Shown: positions 15,518 to 23,528, numbered from the stretch's first letter. The stretch is DNA of 34,951 nucleotides from an uncultured Clostridia bacterium (GCA_946041635.1 CAMGDG010000007.1:1-34951), one strand, 5' to 3'. Notes: generated by a model from the letters alone, not told the origin. Translations and numbers: made by a program.

Positions 15518-15529
15518 ACCTGATCTCCC

Positions 15530-16405
15530 TTACTGCTGAGGCATCTGATTTTGAAGCATTGACGCCATCATTCCCTTTTTCTGCTTGCGGGGCTTGTATT
15601 TCGGAGGATTATTAAGCTTTTCCTTCGCTTTTTTTCCTGCCGAAGACGCAAGATAGGCGTTTACCGCATAAAGAGTATCGCGGAAATCATCGTCCGTTAT
15701 CTCCGCACTGCATCTTTCCAAAAGTTCTTTATCGTTATTGATTTCGCCTAAAATTGTAACTACTACAAGGTCCTGAACATCATTCGTTCCGTTCTCGTAA
15801 ATATCGCTGAGAATTTTGAAAAGCTTTTTAAGCATTTGCTTATTGTTAGAGCGTATTGTTTCCATAATATATGCATTTGCGTGATTTACAAAGAAATCCT
15901 CCGCCAAAAACTCGTCGTATCTTTGGAAATTATCCTTATACTCCTCTTTAAGCTCGGGATAAAGCGTGGCAATACGGTTTGCGAGAGTATTGGCGTCATA
16001 AGACATACCGTTTTTAACAGCCGTTCTCGAAATTGTTGCGGGAGCCTTTTTGGCGGCTTTTTTTGCCTTTTTGCCGTAAAAACTGTCAACCGTATCGTTA
16101 ATCTCATTGCAGAGCGACTTAATATCTCTTTCATCAAAGGAATCCAAGTCCATAAGATTAGACGCAGATTTGGCGAATTCGCCGTCGCCGTCCTTTTCGG
16201 ATATATCGAGTATATTGTCGTGGCTTACAAGACGAACGGTAAGACTGTTTTTGGTAATTTCGATATATGCGCTCTCTCCGTCCGTAAAAACAGGCGCATC
16301 GCCTTTTTCAATATTTTCGGGAACGCTCACCTTAAATCCGTTTGCTTCAAAATTATCACAACAGCCTTTTAAAATAAGTGAAAGTGCTTCTTTTCTTTCA
16401 AACAT
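15530..16405 (-). CDS. Hypothetical protein, two-part acidic/helical
   Basis: A 291-residue cytoplasmic protein that I do not recognise with confidence. Residues 1-112 form an acidic alpha/beta segment (MFERKEALSLILKGCCDNFE onward); a KKAKKAAKKA linker lies at about 115-125; residues 140-255 are helical (ANRIATLYPELKEEY, EDFFVNHANAYIMETI, DVQDLVVVTILGEI), vaguely like the DUF7674 type; the tail is basic and ends in MLQNQMPQQ. No signal peptide or membrane segment is visible. GAGGTAAAGCT precedes the ATG at 16405. It is upstream of the lipoprotein in the same operon. The domain resemblance is weak. Confidence 0.65.
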   Translation of the reverse strand: MFERKEALSLILKGCCDNFEANGFKVSVPENIEKGDAPVFTDGESAYIEITKNSLTVRLVSHDNILDISEKDGDGEFAKSASNLMDLDSFDERDIKSLCNEINDTVDSFYGKKAKKAAKKAPATISRTAVKNGMSYDANTLANRIATLYPELKEEYKDNFQRYDEFLAEDFFVNHANAYIMETIRSNNKQMLKKLFKILSDIYENGTNDVQDLVVVTILGEINNDKELLERCSAEITDDDFRDTLYAVNAYLASSAGKKAKEKLNNPPKYKPRKQKKGMMASMLQNQMPQQ

Positions 16406-16490
16406 AGCTTTACCTCATTAAAACATAGTATTTCCCATATAATATAACACACTTATCGCCGTTTGTCATTAAAAATTTTTGAACATTTGA

Positions 16491-16519
16491 TTGATAAGTA
16501 AAATATAATATGGTATAAT
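16491..16519 (+). promoter_or_regulatory. Sigma-A promoter with extended -10 for ddl
   Basis: TTGATA (16491-16496), 17 nt, TATAAT (16514-16519) preceded by TGG, giving an extended -10. The ddl start is 32 nt downstream of the -10. Confidence 0.8.
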
Positions 16520-16550
16520 TTTATGAATTTCTGTTTTCGGAGTGATATTT

Positions 16551-17633
16551 ATGAAAAACGCACTCATTATTTTCGGCGGTGTTTCCTCGGAGCACGATAT
16601 TTCTCTGCTCTCTGCTTCATCGGTTATAAGAAACATTCCCAAGGATAAATATAATGTTTTTATGCTGGGAATTACAAAGCAGGGCGAGATGTATTTGTAT
16701 AACGGAGATTTTAACAATCTGCCCGAGGACAAATGGCTCAGTGACGAGACTTCACTTAAAAAAGCAGTAATTTCAACCGACAGAAATGACAGAGGTATTA
16801 TAGTTTTTCAGGAAAACGGTTTTGAAAAAATCAGAATTGATGTTTGTTTTCCCGTGCTCCACGGTAAAAACGGTGAGGACGGTACAATGCAGGGGCTTTT
16901 AACCGTTGCTGGTATTCCCTTTGTAGGGTGCGGAACAATGGCTTCCGCCGTTTGTATGGATAAAGCCATGACAAACAGTATTTGCGATATAAACGGTATT
17001 CCCCAGGCGAAGTGGAAATACATAACGCTTCACGATTTTACATTAAGAGGCAGGGAGTTTGCCCGTGAATGTGAGGAGTATCTCGGACTTCCCGTATTCA
17101 TTAAACCTGCCAACGCCGGCTCCTCGGTGGGAGTTCGCAAGGCAAAAACCGTTGATGAAATATATTCTTCTCTTGAATACGCTTTCGGTTTTGACAGCAG
17201 AGTTGTGGTAGAAGAAGGCATTGACGGCGCAGAGGTTGAATGTGCCGTAATGGGCAACGACGAGCCTTTTGCAGGTGAGGTTGGCGAAATTGAGCCCTGC
17301 AACGAGTTTTATGATTTTGACGCAAAGTATATAGACAACAAGAGCGGGTTACATATTCCCGCAAGGCTTTCAAAAGAAAAGCGTGAAGAAATCCGCGCCC
17401 TCGCAGTTAAAGCATACAAGGCATGGGGCTGTACGGGGCTTGCCAGAGTTGACTTTTTTGTAAGACGCAGTGACAAAAGCGTGCTTTTAAACGAGCCCAA
17501 CACAATCCCCGGCTTTACCGCTATCAGCATGTATCCCATGCTTATGGAAAAAGCGGGAATATCTTACGGCGAGCTCATCGACAAGCTTTGTACTCTTGCG
17601 ATTGAAAAGTGGGAAAAGGAATTTTCGGAATGA
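16551..17633 (+). CDS. ddl: D-alanine-D-alanine ligase
   Basis: Joins two D-alanines for the peptidoglycan peptide stem, using ATP, in the cytoplasm. The 360-residue ATP-grasp protein shows GGVSSEHDISL at the N-terminus, VLHGKNGEDGTMQGLL and GIPFVGCGTMASAVCMDK, the ATP-binding IKPANAGSSVGV, and the metal and substrate end LLNEPNTIPGFTAIS. I chose the ATG at 16551 with GGAG eight bases upstream; a GTG at 16542 overlaps that site. Its stop overlaps the next start (ATGA). The dipeptide versus depsipeptide (D-Ala-D-Lac/D-Ser) specificity of the omega loop was not resolved, but nothing suggests resistance genes here. Confidence 0.93.
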   Translation: MKNALIIFGGVSSEHDISLLSASSVIRNIPKDKYNVFMLGITKQGEMYLYNGDFNNLPEDKWLSDETSLKKAVISTDRNDRGIIVFQENGFEKIRIDVCFPVLHGKNGEDGTMQGLLTVAGIPFVGCGTMASAVCMDKAMTNSICDINGIPQAKWKYITLHDFTLRGREFARECEEYLGLPVFIKPANAGSSVGVRKAKTVDEIYSSLEYAFGFDSRVVVEEGIDGAEVECAVMGNDEPFAGEVGEIEPCNEFYDFDAKYIDNKSGLHIPARLSKEKREEIRALAVKAYKAWGCTGLARVDFFVRRSDKSVLLNEPNTIPGFTAISMYPMLMEKAGISYGELIDKLCTLAIEKWEKEFSE

Positions 17634-18052
17634 AAAAGGACGCTATAATTAAAATTGTCAGTATTCAAACTACCGACGAGGGCAGAGATACGGCTGAAAT
17701 GACCGTTGCAGGCACCGTCTGCCACGAAAACGGCACAAGCGTTATTGAATACATTGAGGATAACGAAGAAACGGGCAAGGAGCGAACAAGCCTTACCGTT
17801 ACGGACAAAGCAACGGTAAGCATAGTTCGTGAGGGGCAGTTCAGCTCGGAAATGTGCGTTGAGAAAAGCCGCCGCCACCATACATATTACAAAACTCCCT
17901 ACGGTGAGTTTACCATGGGAATTTACGGAAATGATGTAAACTGGTTCAGAAACGGCAAAAACAGCGTGCTCAAATTGAAATATACCTTGGATTTTAACAA
18001 CGGTTATGTTTCGGAAAACAGTATGAACATTTATATTGAAGAAAAACAGTAG
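17630..18052 (+). CDS. ywiB: YwiB/DUF1934 family lipocalin-like protein
   Basis: A 140-residue soluble protein of beta-barrel character: alternating strands (AEMTVAGTVCHENGTSVIEY, KERTSLTVTDKATVSIVREG, NVNWFRNGKNS-like) and the conserved YKTPYGEFTMGIYGN segment. It fits the DUF1934 family. In Bacillus ywiB sits directly before argS, exactly the order here. The function is not known. The ATG at 17630 overlaps the ddl stop by 4 nt (ATGA), so it is translationally coupled. A longer frame from 17609 lies within ddl and is not preferred. Confidence 0.82.
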   Translation: MKKDAIIKIVSIQTTDEGRDTAEMTVAGTVCHENGTSVIEYIEDNEETGKERTSLTVTDKATVSIVREGQFSSEMCVEKSRRHHTYYKTPYGEFTMGIYGNDVNWFRNGKNSVLKLKYTLDFNNGYVSENSMNIYIEEKQ

Positions 18053-18106
18053 AGTAAGGGCAAATCCGCCGCGATAAACCGTGGTTCGGATTATTACCCT
18101 CACTCT
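18051..18106 (+). promoter_or_regulatory. Structured three-part hairpin in the argS leader
   Basis: An outer stem AGAGTAAGGG/CCCTCACTCT (18051-18060 with 18097-18106, one mismatch), an inner stem AATCCG/CGGATT (18063-18068 with 18087-18092) and an apical stem CCGCG/CGTGG (18069-18073 with 18080-18084, loop ATAAAC). There is no T-run, so it is not a simple terminator. The 17-nt core CCGCGATAAACCGTGGT recurs exactly at 32161-32177 before dnaX. It is not recognisable as a T-box or another named riboswitch. Confidence 0.6.
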
Positions 18107-18130
18107 AAATACGAAAGGAACGGACGGAAA

Positions 18131-19873
18131 ATGTCAGATACAGTAAAAAAAGCGACAGAACAGCTTCACTCTCTCATAATCGACGCTCTGGGCAGAGCCG
18201 TGGCTGAGGGTGAGCTTCCCGAAGAGGCAATTCCCGCATTTAACATTGAAATTCCCGCAAACCGTGACAACGGCGACTACTCAACAAACCTTGCATTCGT
18301 TTGTGCAAAGGCTTTTCGCTGTGCGCCGAGAAAAATTGCCAATGCAGTGGCAAAGCACATTGATTTGAACGGCACATATTTTTCCGATTGCTCCGTTGCA
18401 GGGGCAGGCTTTATCAATTTTACCCTTGCAGGAGAATTTTATGCCGATGTTCTTCTCGACATAAAAAATTCAGGCAAAAATTACGGCAGAAGCGATTACG
18501 GTAAGGGCAAAAGGGTAAATGTTGAATTTGTTTCGGCAAACCCCACAGGTCCTATGCACATAGGCAACGCAAGAGGCGGCGCATTGGGCGACTGTCTTGC
18601 GGCGGTGCTTTCGGCGGCAGGCTATGAGGTTGAGAGAGAATTTTACATTAACGACGCAGGCAATCAGATTGAAAAATTCGGAATGTCCCTTGATATTCGT
18701 TATCAACAGCTCCATTTGGGTGAAAATGCTCCCGAGCTTCCCGAGGACAGCTATCACGGTGCCGATATTATTGAGCGTGCAAAGGAATTTTCCGAAATTT
18801 ACGGTGATGAGTATATAAACAAAAGTGAAGCAGAGCGCAGAAATGCCCTTGTTGATTTTGCACTGCCCAAAAACATTGAGGGGCTTAAAACGGCTTTGGG
18901 CGCATACCGCATAAACTATGACACATGGTTCCATGAAAGCGAACTGCACAAGGGCGCAATAAAAGAGGTTGTGGATATTCTCACCGCCAACGGTATGACA
19001 TACGAAAAGGACGGCGCTCTCTGGTATAAAAACAAAGAGGTACAGACGAAAAAACTTTTATCCCAAGGCAAAACACAGGAGCAGATTGACAAGCTTGAAT
19101 TAAAGGACGATGTGCTTATCCGTCAAAACGGTAATCCCACATATTTTGCCGCTGATATTGCGTATCACCGCAACAAACTGGTTGACCGTGGCTTTGACAA
19201 AGCTATTGATGTTTGGGGTGCGGACCATCACGGCCATGTTGCCCGTCTTAAAGGCGCACTTGACTCAATAGGACTTGACGGCGACCGTCTTGATATAGTG
19301 CTTATGCAGCTTGTAAATCTTGTTAAGGACGGAAAGCCCGTTAAGGTTTCAAAGCGGAGCGGCAACGCAATCACTCTTGTGGATTTGCTTGACGAGGTTC
19401 CTGTTGATGCCGCAAGATTTTTCTTCAATCTCCGTGAGCCCGGCTCAACAATCGATTTTGATTTAGGACTTGCGGTAAGTGAAAACTCGCAAAACCCGGT
19501 TTATTACTGCCAATACGCCAACGCCCGTATTCACAGCATTATCCGCAAGGTGGAAGCAGACGGTATCTCGTTGCGTGACTGCACAAGAGATGAATTGAAA
19601 ACGCTTAATGCTCCCGAGGAAATTGAGCTTATCCGTCACCTTGCCGCATTTACGGAGGAAATTGTTGCGGCGGCAAAGAATTATGACCCTGCAAAAATCA
19701 CCCGTTACTGTATTGATTTGGCAACGCTTTTCCATAAATTCTATAACGCCTGCCGTGTTGCGGTGGAGGACGAAAAGCTTATGCAGGCACGCCTCACTCT
19801 TTGCTCCTGCGTATCAATGGTGCTTACAAATATTCTTACAATGTTTAGCATCTCCGCACCTGAGGCTATGTAA
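18131..19873 (+). CDS. argS: Arginyl-tRNA synthetase
   Basis: Charges tRNA-Arg in the cytoplasm. The 580-residue class I synthetase has an N-terminal Add-1 domain (about 1-95), the HIGH-type motif in NPTGPMHIGNARGG (HIGN at 143-146), a KMSK counterpart in KVSKRSGN near 400, and a C-terminal DALR-type anticodon domain with YCQYANARIHSIIRK. KVSKRSGN is the substituted KMSK loop common in bacterial ArgS. The ATG at 18131 follows GAAAGGAA at about 11 nt, after the structured leader. It closes the ddl-ywiB-argS cluster and is followed by a perfect terminator. Confidence 0.96.
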   Translation: MSDTVKKATEQLHSLIIDALGRAVAEGELPEEAIPAFNIEIPANRDNGDYSTNLAFVCAKAFRCAPRKIANAVAKHIDLNGTYFSDCSVAGAGFINFTLAGEFYADVLLDIKNSGKNYGRSDYGKGKRVNVEFVSANPTGPMHIGNARGGALGDCLAAVLSAAGYEVEREFYINDAGNQIEKFGMSLDIRYQQLHLGENAPELPEDSYHGADIIERAKEFSEIYGDEYINKSEAERRNALVDFALPKNIEGLKTALGAYRINYDTWFHESELHKGAIKEVVDILTANGMTYEKDGALWYKNKEVQTKKLLSQGKTQEQIDKLELKDDVLIRQNGNPTYFAADIAYHRNKLVDRGFDKAIDVWGADHHGHVARLKGALDSIGLDGDRLDIVLMQLVNLVKDGKPVKVSKRSGNAITLVDLLDEVPVDAARFFFNLREPGSTIDFDLGLAVSENSQNPVYYCQYANARIHSIIRKVEADGISLRDCTRDELKTLNAPEEIELIRHLAAFTEEIVAAAKNYDPAKITRYCIDLATLFHKFYNACRVAVEDEKLMQARLTLCSCVSMVLTNILTMFSISAPEAM

Positions 19874-19895
19874 GGTAAATTGAATTTTATATACG

Positions 19896-19929
19896 AAACA
19901 GCCCGACAAAGCTTTGTCGGGCTGTTTTT
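19896..19929 (+). terminator. Terminator of argS
   Basis: A perfect palindrome AAACAGCCCGACAAAG/CTTTGTCGGGCTGTTT followed by a T-run, 22 nt after the argS stop. Confidence 0.95.
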
Positions 19930-19961
19930 CATTTATTATTATAAACCATAAAAATTTATAT

Positions 19962-20504
19962 AACTTGTAGGGGACGATGCCTTCATCGTCCCGCAAATTC
20001 ACATACACACCAACGGCGGCATTGTAGGGGCGAATCGCCCGTGAAATTTTCCGCAAAACCAATTCCAACCGGGTAGGGCGGGCGGCAAGCATTACTCGCC
20101 TGCCGGCTCAGACAGCGCTTCTGCTCATTCCATTCGCAGAGGTGTCCACTGGACACCCGCGCCCTACCTTATTTATTATGGTTTTATGCAAATTTCACGG
20201 GACGGTGTGGGCACCGTCCCCTACAAATCAATTACATCAATTATTCATTTCCCATTATATATCATTCATTATTCATTTTATTCCGGTGCGCCGAGTCGTC
20301 GCACCCTACAAAACCGCCATCGGCATGATGTAATTTTTCGGGCGATTCGTGAATCGCCCCTACAACCAAACACATAAAAATTCACAAAACTTGTAGGGGA
20401 CGATGCCTTCATCGTCCCAAGTAATTTAAAATGATTATATATTGTTTTGAGATATACACCTCATCAGTCGGCTTCGCCGACAGCTTCCCCTCAAGGGGAA
20501 GCCA
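19962..20504. repeat. Mosaic of dispersed palindromic repeats
   Basis: No gene is supported here. An exact 31-nt repeat occurs at 19962-19992 and 20388-20418 (hairpin GGGACGATG/CATCGTCCC). Between them lie a GTAGGGGCGAATCGCCC element (from about 20024), a segment matching 24088-24120 in inverted form, a GGGACGGTG/CACCGTCCC hairpin (20199-20225), and GGGCGATTCG/TGAATCGCCC (20340-20359). A further element with GTCGGC/GCCGAC and CTTCCCCT/AGGGGAAG hairpins covers 20459-20504. These are short dispersed repeats as often seen in gut Clostridia. Confidence 0.75.
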
Positions 20505-20623
20505 TTTTGCGCCTGTTTTTTTTAGATTTTATTAAGATTAGTTTACATATATTTAATAATGCTCTTATATCATTGACTCGGGATATAATGCAACTTATTA
20601 TATGGCTGTGGGAAGTGATAATT

Positions 20624-21274
20624 ATGATGACTGAAACAAGCAAAAAAGGAAGAATTACATATCAAAAGCTTTTCTGGCTTTTTATGGCGGGAAGTCTTTT
20701 GGGCGTGGTGCTTGAAGGCTTTTGGTGCCTTATCGGCTACGGCAAATGGGAAACTCATGTGGTATCAATGTGGGGTCCGTTCTGCATAATCTACGGCTTC
20801 GGTGCGGCGGGATTTTATATAGGCGCCGTGCTTATGGAGAAAAAAAGCGTTTTCCTGCGATTTTTGGTTTTTGCCCTTATCGGCTCGGGCGTTGAATACA
20901 TCTGCGGCTGGATTCTTGAACACGGTCTTAATATGGAAGCGTGGAATTACCGTGCGCAGTTTTTGGATATTAACGGCTACATCAGCCTTAAAATGACAAT
21001 TATCTGGGGTGCTATCGGCACGCTTTTCGGTATGTCGGTTCCAAAACTCGATATGTTTTTTGAAAAAATGCAGGGCAAGGCGTGGAATATTGCCTGTGGC
21101 GTACTTTCGGTGTTTATGGCGGTAAATCTTATGTTTACGGCGGTGTGCATTGTACGGTGGTCGCAGAGGCACCAAGGAATCGCCGCCTCGGGTAAAATAA
21201 TCGAACACATCGACGAAAGGTACAATGACGAAATGATGGCGAAACGCTTTTGCGAGTGGGAATTTCTTAAATAA
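20624..21274 (+). CDS. CmpB-type putative ABC transporter permease (PF06541-like)
   Basis: A 216-residue integral membrane protein with about five hydrophobic segments (near residues 13-33, 42-62, 70-90, 118-142, 160-180). GVVLEGFWCLIGYGKWETH, VSMWGPFCIIYGFGAAG and the conserved GSGVEYICGWILEH motif match the Clostridial family labelled putative ABC transporter permease, whose transport role has not been shown to my knowledge. I chose the ATG at 20624 (next ATG at 20627), with GGAAG eight bases upstream; the in-frame extension to 20447 runs through a dispersed repeat and is not coding. No ATP-binding partner is adjacent. Confidence 0.8.
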   Translation: MMTETSKKGRITYQKLFWLFMAGSLLGVVLEGFWCLIGYGKWETHVVSMWGPFCIIYGFGAAGFYIGAVLMEKKSVFLRFLVFALIGSGVEYICGWILEHGLNMEAWNYRAQFLDINGYISLKMTIIWGAIGTLFGMSVPKLDMFFEKMQGKAWNIACGVLSVFMAVNLMFTAVCIVRWSQRHQGIAASGKIIEHIDERYNDEMMAKRFCEWEFLK

Positions 21275-21292
21275 ACATAATATAAACCGACA

Positions 21293-21333
21293 TAATGCGG
21301 TTTCGGCGGTGTATTTTCCCTGAAACCGCATTA
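21293..21333. terminator. Long hairpin between the CmpB-type gene and the NifU-like operon
   Basis: TAATGCGGTTTC (21293-21304) pairs perfectly with GAAACCGCATTA (21322-21333), loop of 17 nt, followed by AATTTTGC. It lies 19 nt after the CmpB-type stop and probably ends that transcript; the T-run is short. Confidence 0.65.
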
Positions 21334-21372
21334 AATTTTGCATAAATTGTTAATTTTTTGCCAAAAATCCTA

Positions 21373-21425
21373 TTGAAAAAATTTATCAGTAATTGTATAA
21401 TTACAAGGATAGGAAAAAATCCTTG
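21373..21425 (+). promoter_or_regulatory. Promoter and inverted repeat of the NifU-like/GGGtGRT operon
   Basis: TTGAAA (21373-21378), 17 nt, TATAAT (21396-21401). A perfect inverted repeat CAAGGAT/ATCCTTG (21404-21410 and 21419-21425, 8-nt spacer) covers the expected transcription start near 21408. It may be an operator, or a 5' mRNA hairpin if transcription starts slightly earlier. Confidence 0.7.
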
Positions 21426-21456
21426 AGTGATTAAAAGAAAGGAGTTTCATTTTATT

Positions 21457-22152
21457 ATGATTAACTATTCACATGAAGTTGAAAAAATGTGCTGTGTTAA
21501 GAAAGGCCCTCATCACGGTCCCGCTCCCATTCCCGAAGAAGGCAAATGGGTAAAGGCTTATGAGATTAAGGATATTTCCGGCTTTTCACACGGTATCGGC
21601 TGGTGCGCTCCTCAGCAGGGCACCTGCAAGCTCTCTCTTAATGTTAAAGACGGTATTGTTGAGGAGGCTCTTGTTGAGACTATCGGCTGCTCCGGTATGA
21701 CTCACTCCGCCGCTATGGCTGCTGAGGTTCTCCCCGGCAAAACTCTTCTTGAATGCCTTAACACAGACCTTGTTTGCGACGCTATCAATGTTGCAATGCG
21801 TGAGATTTTCCTCCAGTTTGTTTACGGCAGAACACAGTCCGCTTTCTCCGAGGACGGTCTTACAGTAGGCGCAGGCCTTGAAGACCTTGGTAAGGGACTT
21901 CGTTCACAGGTTGGTACAATGTTCTCAACTAAGGTTAAGGGCGTTCGTTATATGGAAATGGCTGAGGGCTATGTTACAAGAATGGCTCTTGACAGCGATG
22001 ACCAGGTTATCGGCTACGAGTTCATCAAGCTGGGCAAGATGCTTGAAGACATCCGTCACGGCACACCCGCTGATGTTGCTCTTAAAAACAACACAGGCAC
22101 ATACGGTCGCTTTGCAGACGCTGCAAAGTATATTGACCCCAGAGAAGAATAA
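21457..22152 (+). CDS. NifU/IscU-like iron-sulfur cluster scaffold protein
   Basis: A 231-residue protein related to IscU/NifU N-terminal scaffolds, which assemble FeS clusters on cysteines. GTCKLSLNVKDGIVEEALV, ETIGCSGMTHSAAMAAEVL and GKTLLECL line up with the family pattern around the first two ligand cysteines (Cys57 and Cys78). All seven cysteines (12, 13, 50, 57, 78, 100, 107) are in the first 107 residues, so the usual third scaffold cysteine is not at its normal place; the N-terminal CC and the LLEC pair may substitute. The ATG at 21457 follows AAAGGAG at 12 nt, which is long. Codon use is strongly biased (GCT, GTT, CTT), suggesting high expression. It is followed 20 nt later by the GGGtGRT gene. 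Confidence 0.82.
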   Translation: MINYSHEVEKMCCVKKGPHHGPAPIPEEGKWVKAYEIKDISGFSHGIGWCAPQQGTCKLSLNVKDGIVEEALVETIGCSGMTHSAAMAAEVLPGKTLLECLNTDLVCDAINVAMREIFLQFVYGRTQSAFSEDGLTVGAGLEDLGKGLRSQVGTMFSTKVKGVRYMEMAEGYVTRMALDSDDQVIGYEFIKLGKMLEDIRHGTPADVALKNNTGTYGRFADAAKYIDPREE

Positions 22153-22172
22153 GAAAAGGGAGGGCATTTATA

Positions 22173-23180
22173 ATGGCTAATGATGTAAGATTCGAAGGCA
22201 AAGAGAGAAGAATGGCCAAAATTGAGAAGTGTCTTGCTGAGTACGGTATTGCTTCTCTTGAAGACGCAAAGGCTCTTTGCGAATCAAAAGGTATTGATGT
22301 TGAAGGCATCGTTAAGGGTGTTCAGCCCATCGCATTTGACAACGCTGTTTGGGCTTATACTCTCGGCGTTGCTCTTGCACTTAAATCAGGCGTTAAAACA
22401 GCTTCCGAAGCTGCCGCTACAATCGGTAAGGGACTTCAAGCGTTCTGCATTCCCGGCTCCGTTGCAGAGCAGAGAAATGTTGGCCTCGGTCACGGTAACC
22501 TTGGCGCAATGCTTCTTAAAGAGGAAACAAAGTGCTTTGCATTCCTTGCAGGTCACGAATCCTTTGCAGCCGCAGAGGGCGCAATCGGTATTGCAAGAAC
22601 CGCTAACAAGGTTCGTAAAGAACCCCTGCGCGTTATCCTTAACGGTCTCGGCAAGGACGCCGCTATGATTATTTCAAGAATTAACGGTTTCACATATGTT
22701 CAGACTGACTACGATTTCTTCACAGGAGAGCTCAAAGTTGTTAACGAAACAGCTTACTCCGACGGTGAGAGAGCAAATGTTAAGTGCTACGGCGCTAACG
22801 ATGTTCTTGAAGGCGTTGCAATCATGAAGAAAGAGGGCGTTGATGTTTCCATCACAGGTAACTCAACCAACCCCACTCGCTTCCAGCACCTTGTTGCCGG
22901 CACATATAAGAAATGGGCTATGGAAAACGGCGTTGACTACTTCTCGGTAGCCTCCGGCGGCGGCACGGGCCGTACACTCCACCCCGACAATGTTGCCGCA
23001 GGTCCTGCTTCTTACGGTCTTACAGACTCAATGGGTAGAATGCACGGTGACGCACAGTTTGCAGGTTCTTCTTCCGTTCCTGCTCACGTTGAAATGATGG
23101 GCTTAATCGGCATGGGCAACAACCCAATGGTTGGCGCAACAGTTGCCTGCGCAGTTGCAGTTGAAGAGGCAAGCAAATAA
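22173..23180 (+). CDS. GGGtGRT family protein of unknown function
   Basis: A 335-residue protein with the defining motif SGGGTGRTLHP at about 261-271, which gives the GGGtGRT family its name. Other conserved-looking stretches are NVGLGHGNLGAMLLKEETKC, LAGHESFAAAEGAIGIARTA and GNSTNPTRFQHL. No signal peptide or membrane segment is visible. The role is not known; its steady pairing with a NifU-like scaffold in Firmicute genomes (recalled) points to iron-sulfur or metal metabolism. GGGAGGGC precedes the ATG at suitable spacing. Its codon use is biased like that of its partner, and a good terminator follows at 23216. Confidence 0.85.
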   Translation: MANDVRFEGKERRMAKIEKCLAEYGIASLEDAKALCESKGIDVEGIVKGVQPIAFDNAVWAYTLGVALALKSGVKTASEAAATIGKGLQAFCIPGSVAEQRNVGLGHGNLGAMLLKEETKCFAFLAGHESFAAAEGAIGIARTANKVRKEPLRVILNGLGKDAAMIISRINGFTYVQTDYDFFTGELKVVNETAYSDGERANVKCYGANDVLEGVAIMKKEGVDVSITGNSTNPTRFQHLVAGTYKKWAMENGVDYFSVASGGGTGRTLHPDNVAAGPASYGLTDSMGRMHGDAQFAGSSSVPAHVEMMGLIGMGNNPMVGATVACAVAVEEASK

Positions 23181-23215
23181 TTTATATAAGCATAAAAGAT
23201 TATATAAACATCAAG

Positions 23216-23247
23216 AAAGGCTTGGAAAAATCCAAGCCTTTTTGTTT
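23216..23247 (+). terminator. Terminator of the NifU-like/GGGtGRT operon
   Basis: AAAGGCTTGGA (23216-23226) pairs with TCCAAGCCTTT (23231-23241), followed by T-rich TTTGTTTT. It is 35 nt after the stop. Confidence 0.92.
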
Positions 23248-23528
23248 TACGGTGAAATCGACGGCTGTTTTGTAGGGTGCGACGACCTCGGCGCACCGTT
23301 AATTTACAACAAATCACATATTTTCGCTTGTAGGGATGTGACCTAAGTGCCCGCCAAATAAATTGCATCCAGAAAATTTCCATTTTCAACTTTCAATTTT
23401 CAAATTAAAAAGCGCACTCCCTCAGTCTCGCTTTCGCTCGACAGCTCCCTCTGAGAGGGAGCGGAGCAGTCAGTGATACACCGTGGGTTTTGTGGGAAAT
23501 TTGCGGGCGACAAGTGAATCGCCCCTAC
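23248..23528. repeat. Repeat-filled gap, including a CTCCCTC...GAGGGAG palindrome
   Basis: This stretch shows no supported plus-strand gene. A TGTAGGGTGCGACGACC element lies near 23270; a palindromic element with CTCCCT/AGGGAG and CGCTTTCGCTCG arms covers 23411-23464; and GGGCGACAAGTGAATCGCCC-type sequence at 23505-23528 ends in CCCCTAC, whose reverse complement supplies the TAG stop of the RHH gene. Confidence 0.65.

Noticed and set aside
18051-18130. T-box riboswitch before argS
   Set aside because: The leader is under 80 nt, with no specifier stem, no T-box sequence and no terminator/antiterminator pair.
20142-20377. Two overlapping plus-strand frames of 63 codons
   Set aside because: They lie entirely in the palindromic repeats and translate repeat sequence.
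20447-20623. N-terminal extension of the CmpB-type protein
   Set aside because: The extension passes through a dispersed palindromic repeat; the ATG at 20624 has a better-spaced ribosome-binding site.
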